The notes under the pieces: generated by a model | What the model was told of the DNA's origin: nothing | What the model saw: the letters and a program-made list of their open reading frames with translations, nothing else | Database searches by the model: none | Position numbers and translations under genes: made by a program | Shown: one piece after another, positions 62,739 to 64,000 of the stretch | Layout of the letters: each line of letters opens with the position of its first letter | How positions within the stretch are numbered: position 1 is the stretch's first letter | Source: DATCMU01 sp036563245 | GTDB lineage: Bacteria > Pseudomonadota > Alphaproteobacteria > Rhizobiales > Devosiaceae | Assembly (NCBI GenBank): GCA_036563245.1 | Contig: DATCMU010000040.1 | Coordinates: 1-64,000 of the forward strand | Direction of reading: 5' to 3' | DNA: 64,000 nucleotides

Positions 62739-63490
62739 GCTGCGGCAATGATTCCCAGAAAATCTGCCGCTTTCAGGCTGGCGCCGCCGACCAGGCCACC
62801 ATTGACATCGCCAATGGCAAGGATTTCGGCGGCATTGCCCGGCTTCATCGACCCGCCATAGAGAAGTGGCACGCGGCTACCGGCTTCGCCAAAGCGCCTT
62901 TCGAGCAGCTTGCGCATTGCGCCATGCATCTGGGAGATGTCGTCCGTGGTTGGTGTGCGGCCTGTGCCGATTGCCCACACGGGCTCATAGGCGACCACGA
63001 ATGTCCGCGACCCGGCCTCGTCCGGAATCGAAGCCGCCAGTTGTCTTTCCACAACGGCGAGTGCCTCGCCGGCCAGCCGTTCGGCCTCGGTCTCGCCGAC
63101 GCAAATGATGGGGACGAGGCCCGAACCGAGCGCGGCGAGAGCCTTTGCCCTGACAATTGCGTCGGTTTCGCCGTGATCGGTTCGCCGTTCGCTGTGGCCG
63201 AGAATCACGTGGGTTGCCCCGGCGTCCGCAAGCATCTCGGCGCTGATATCGCCAGTGTGCGCGCCCGATTTCTGGCTATGGCAATCCTGTCCACCGACCT
63301 GTACGGCGCTGCCGCGCGCCTTCTCGGCCATGCGCGAGATCAGCGTGGCCGGCGGGCAAATCAGGATTTCGCAGCGCAGTTCCGGGGTATCCTCGACCCC
63401 CTCGCGCAGGGCCTCGATTTCGGCCAGCGCCGCTGCAGTGCCGTTCATCTTCCAGTTGCCCGCAATCAGCGGGGTAATGTTCTTGGGCAT
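62735..63490 (-). CDS. tpiA: Triosephosphate isomerase
   Basis: It interconverts dihydroxyacetone phosphate and glyceraldehyde-3-phosphate. The 251-residue TIM barrel has LIAGNWKMNG at about residues 8-17 (catalytic Lys), ILGHSERRTDHGETD near residue 94 with the electrophilic His, VAYEPVWAIGTGRTP near 165 with the base Glu, and LLYGGSMKPGNAAEIL. I chose the ATG at 63490; the frame is open to 63619, but the extra 43 residues are basic and unlike the family. Divergent from ppiD. Confidence 0.97.
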   Translation of the reverse strand: MPKNITPLIAGNWKMNGTAAALAEIEALREGVEDTPELRCEILICPPATLISRMAEKARGSAVQVGGQDCHSQKSGAHTGDISAEMLADAGATHVILGHSERRTDHGETDAIVRAKALAALGSGLVPIICVGETEAERLAGEALAVVERQLAASIPDEAGSRTFVVAYEPVWAIGTGRTPTTDDISQMHGAMRKLLERRFGEAGSRVPLLYGGSMKPGNAAEILAIGDVNGGLVGGASLKAADFLGIIAAA

Positions 63491-63639
63491 GTCAGGTGAT
63501 CTCCTCGCCCCTTGCGCCCTCGCCTGCTTTGGCTTAACCGGGCCGGGTGGTACGCCTTGCGGCGCGACAGGGACCCTGTCTAATATCCGCCGCCTTTGAA
63601 AATCAATGCCTCTTGGCATGACTTCTGGAACCGGAACCG

Positions 63640-64000
63640 ATGCTTGACAGTCTGCGCCACTTCGCCACCACCTTTGTCGGAAAGCTCCTTGGCGCCCTAT
63701 TGCTGGTGGGCATGGCCGGGTTCGGCATCAACAACGTGATCCAGAACCTTGGCTCGAACACCGTCGCCAAGGTCGGCAACCAGGACATCACGATTCGAGA
63801 GTTCCAGCGCGCCTACCAGAACCAGCTCAACCAGGTCGCGCAGCAATCGGGGCAGGTACCGACCAACGAGCAGGCTGTGGCCATGGGCCTGCCCGTGCGG
63901 GTTATCCAGCAACTGGCGGCCGATGCGTCGCTGGATGGGCTCGCGGATCGCTGGGGGATCGGCGTTTCGCAGGACAAGCTGGCGGAGATCGTGGCCAAGG
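63640..64000 (+). CDS. PpiD-like periplasmic peptidyl-prolyl isomerase, N-terminal part
   Basis: Partial gene cut by the window end; 120 residues are visible. A cytoplasmic N terminus (LDSLRHFATTFVGK) is followed by one membrane anchor (LLGALLLVGMAGFGINNVI) and the start of a SurA/PpiD N-terminal domain (VAKVGNQDITIREFQRAY, NQVAQQSGQVPTNEQ). PpiD is an inner-membrane-anchored parvulin chaperone at the Sec exit, so its position near secG is apt. The parvulin domain itself lies beyond the window. Confidence 0.87.
   Translation, partial: MLDSLRHFATTFVGKLLGALLLVGMAGFGINNVIQNLGSNTVAKVGNQDITIREFQRAYQNQLNQVAQQSGQVPTNEQAVAMGLPVRVIQQLAADASLDGLADRWGIGVSQDKLAEIVAK

Overview
The window is an unbroken stretch of high-GC alphaproteobacterial core chromosome. 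The gene orders recG/sdhE/mfd, tmk-holB-metG-tatD, dusB-ntrBC-ntrYX-trkA-hfq-hflX, and eno-ftsB-pdhABC-lpd-lipA-coq10-cinA-ispDF are typical of the class, and the combination looks most like Hyphomicrobiales. The order-level placement is inference from synteny and protein style. I see no insertion sequence, prophage, integrase, CRISPR array or rRNA. There are two tRNAs (Lys-TTT and Ser-TGA).

Layout. 1-5.1 kb: tRNA-Lys, a SPOR-type membrane protein, glmU-glmS for UDP-GlcNAc synthesis, and a DUF502 membrane protein. 5.1-12 kb: recG facing a divergent sdhE-mfd pair, then an IalB-like secreted protein closed by a clear terminator. 12-16 kb: a translationally coupled minus-strand operon of two YeeE/YedE half-transporters and a UbiH-type monooxygenase, divergent from terC-qor, with an ATTC-N8-GAAT palindrome between them. 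16-20 kb: tRNA-Ser, then a gamma-glutamylcyclotransferase gene overlapping pxpB-pxpC-pxpA, then folD. 20-25.9 kb: a six-gene corrinoid methyl-transfer island. 26-33.4 kb: cell-envelope and housekeeping genes (rlpA, dac, tmk, holB, metG, tatD, a PhnP-like hydrolase). 33.4-36.1 kb: a CPBP protease, a DUF998 membrane protein, mazG. 36.1-47 kb: hflX, hfq, trkA, ntrXY, ntrCB, dusB. 47-50.3 kb: ispDF, cinA, coq10, lipA. 50.3-58 kb: two GlsB/YmgE proteins and the pyruvate dehydrogenase region with several passenger genes. 58-64 kb: ftsB, eno, pyrG, secG, a small unrecognised ORF, tpiA and the start of ppiD.

The most interesting region is 20.0-25.9 kb. A stand-alone homocysteine methyltransferase, a free B12-binding protein, a methyltetrahydrofolate:corrinoid methyltransferase and a 2Fe-2S/ASKHA corrinoid activator lie with a DUF1638 protein and a small 'virulence factor' family protein. 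Together they look like a methionine synthase split into separate polypeptides with its own reactivation protein. Two near-identical 22-bp palindromes sit 52-56 bp upstream of the two leading start codons, and three of the enzymes carry Arg-rich C-terminal tails. Other points worth attention are the complete 5-oxoproline pathway in one operon, a yeast-type cytosine deaminase between pdhB and pdhC, a candidate sulfide-responsive operator, and a 64-residue ORF tiled between tpiA and secG.
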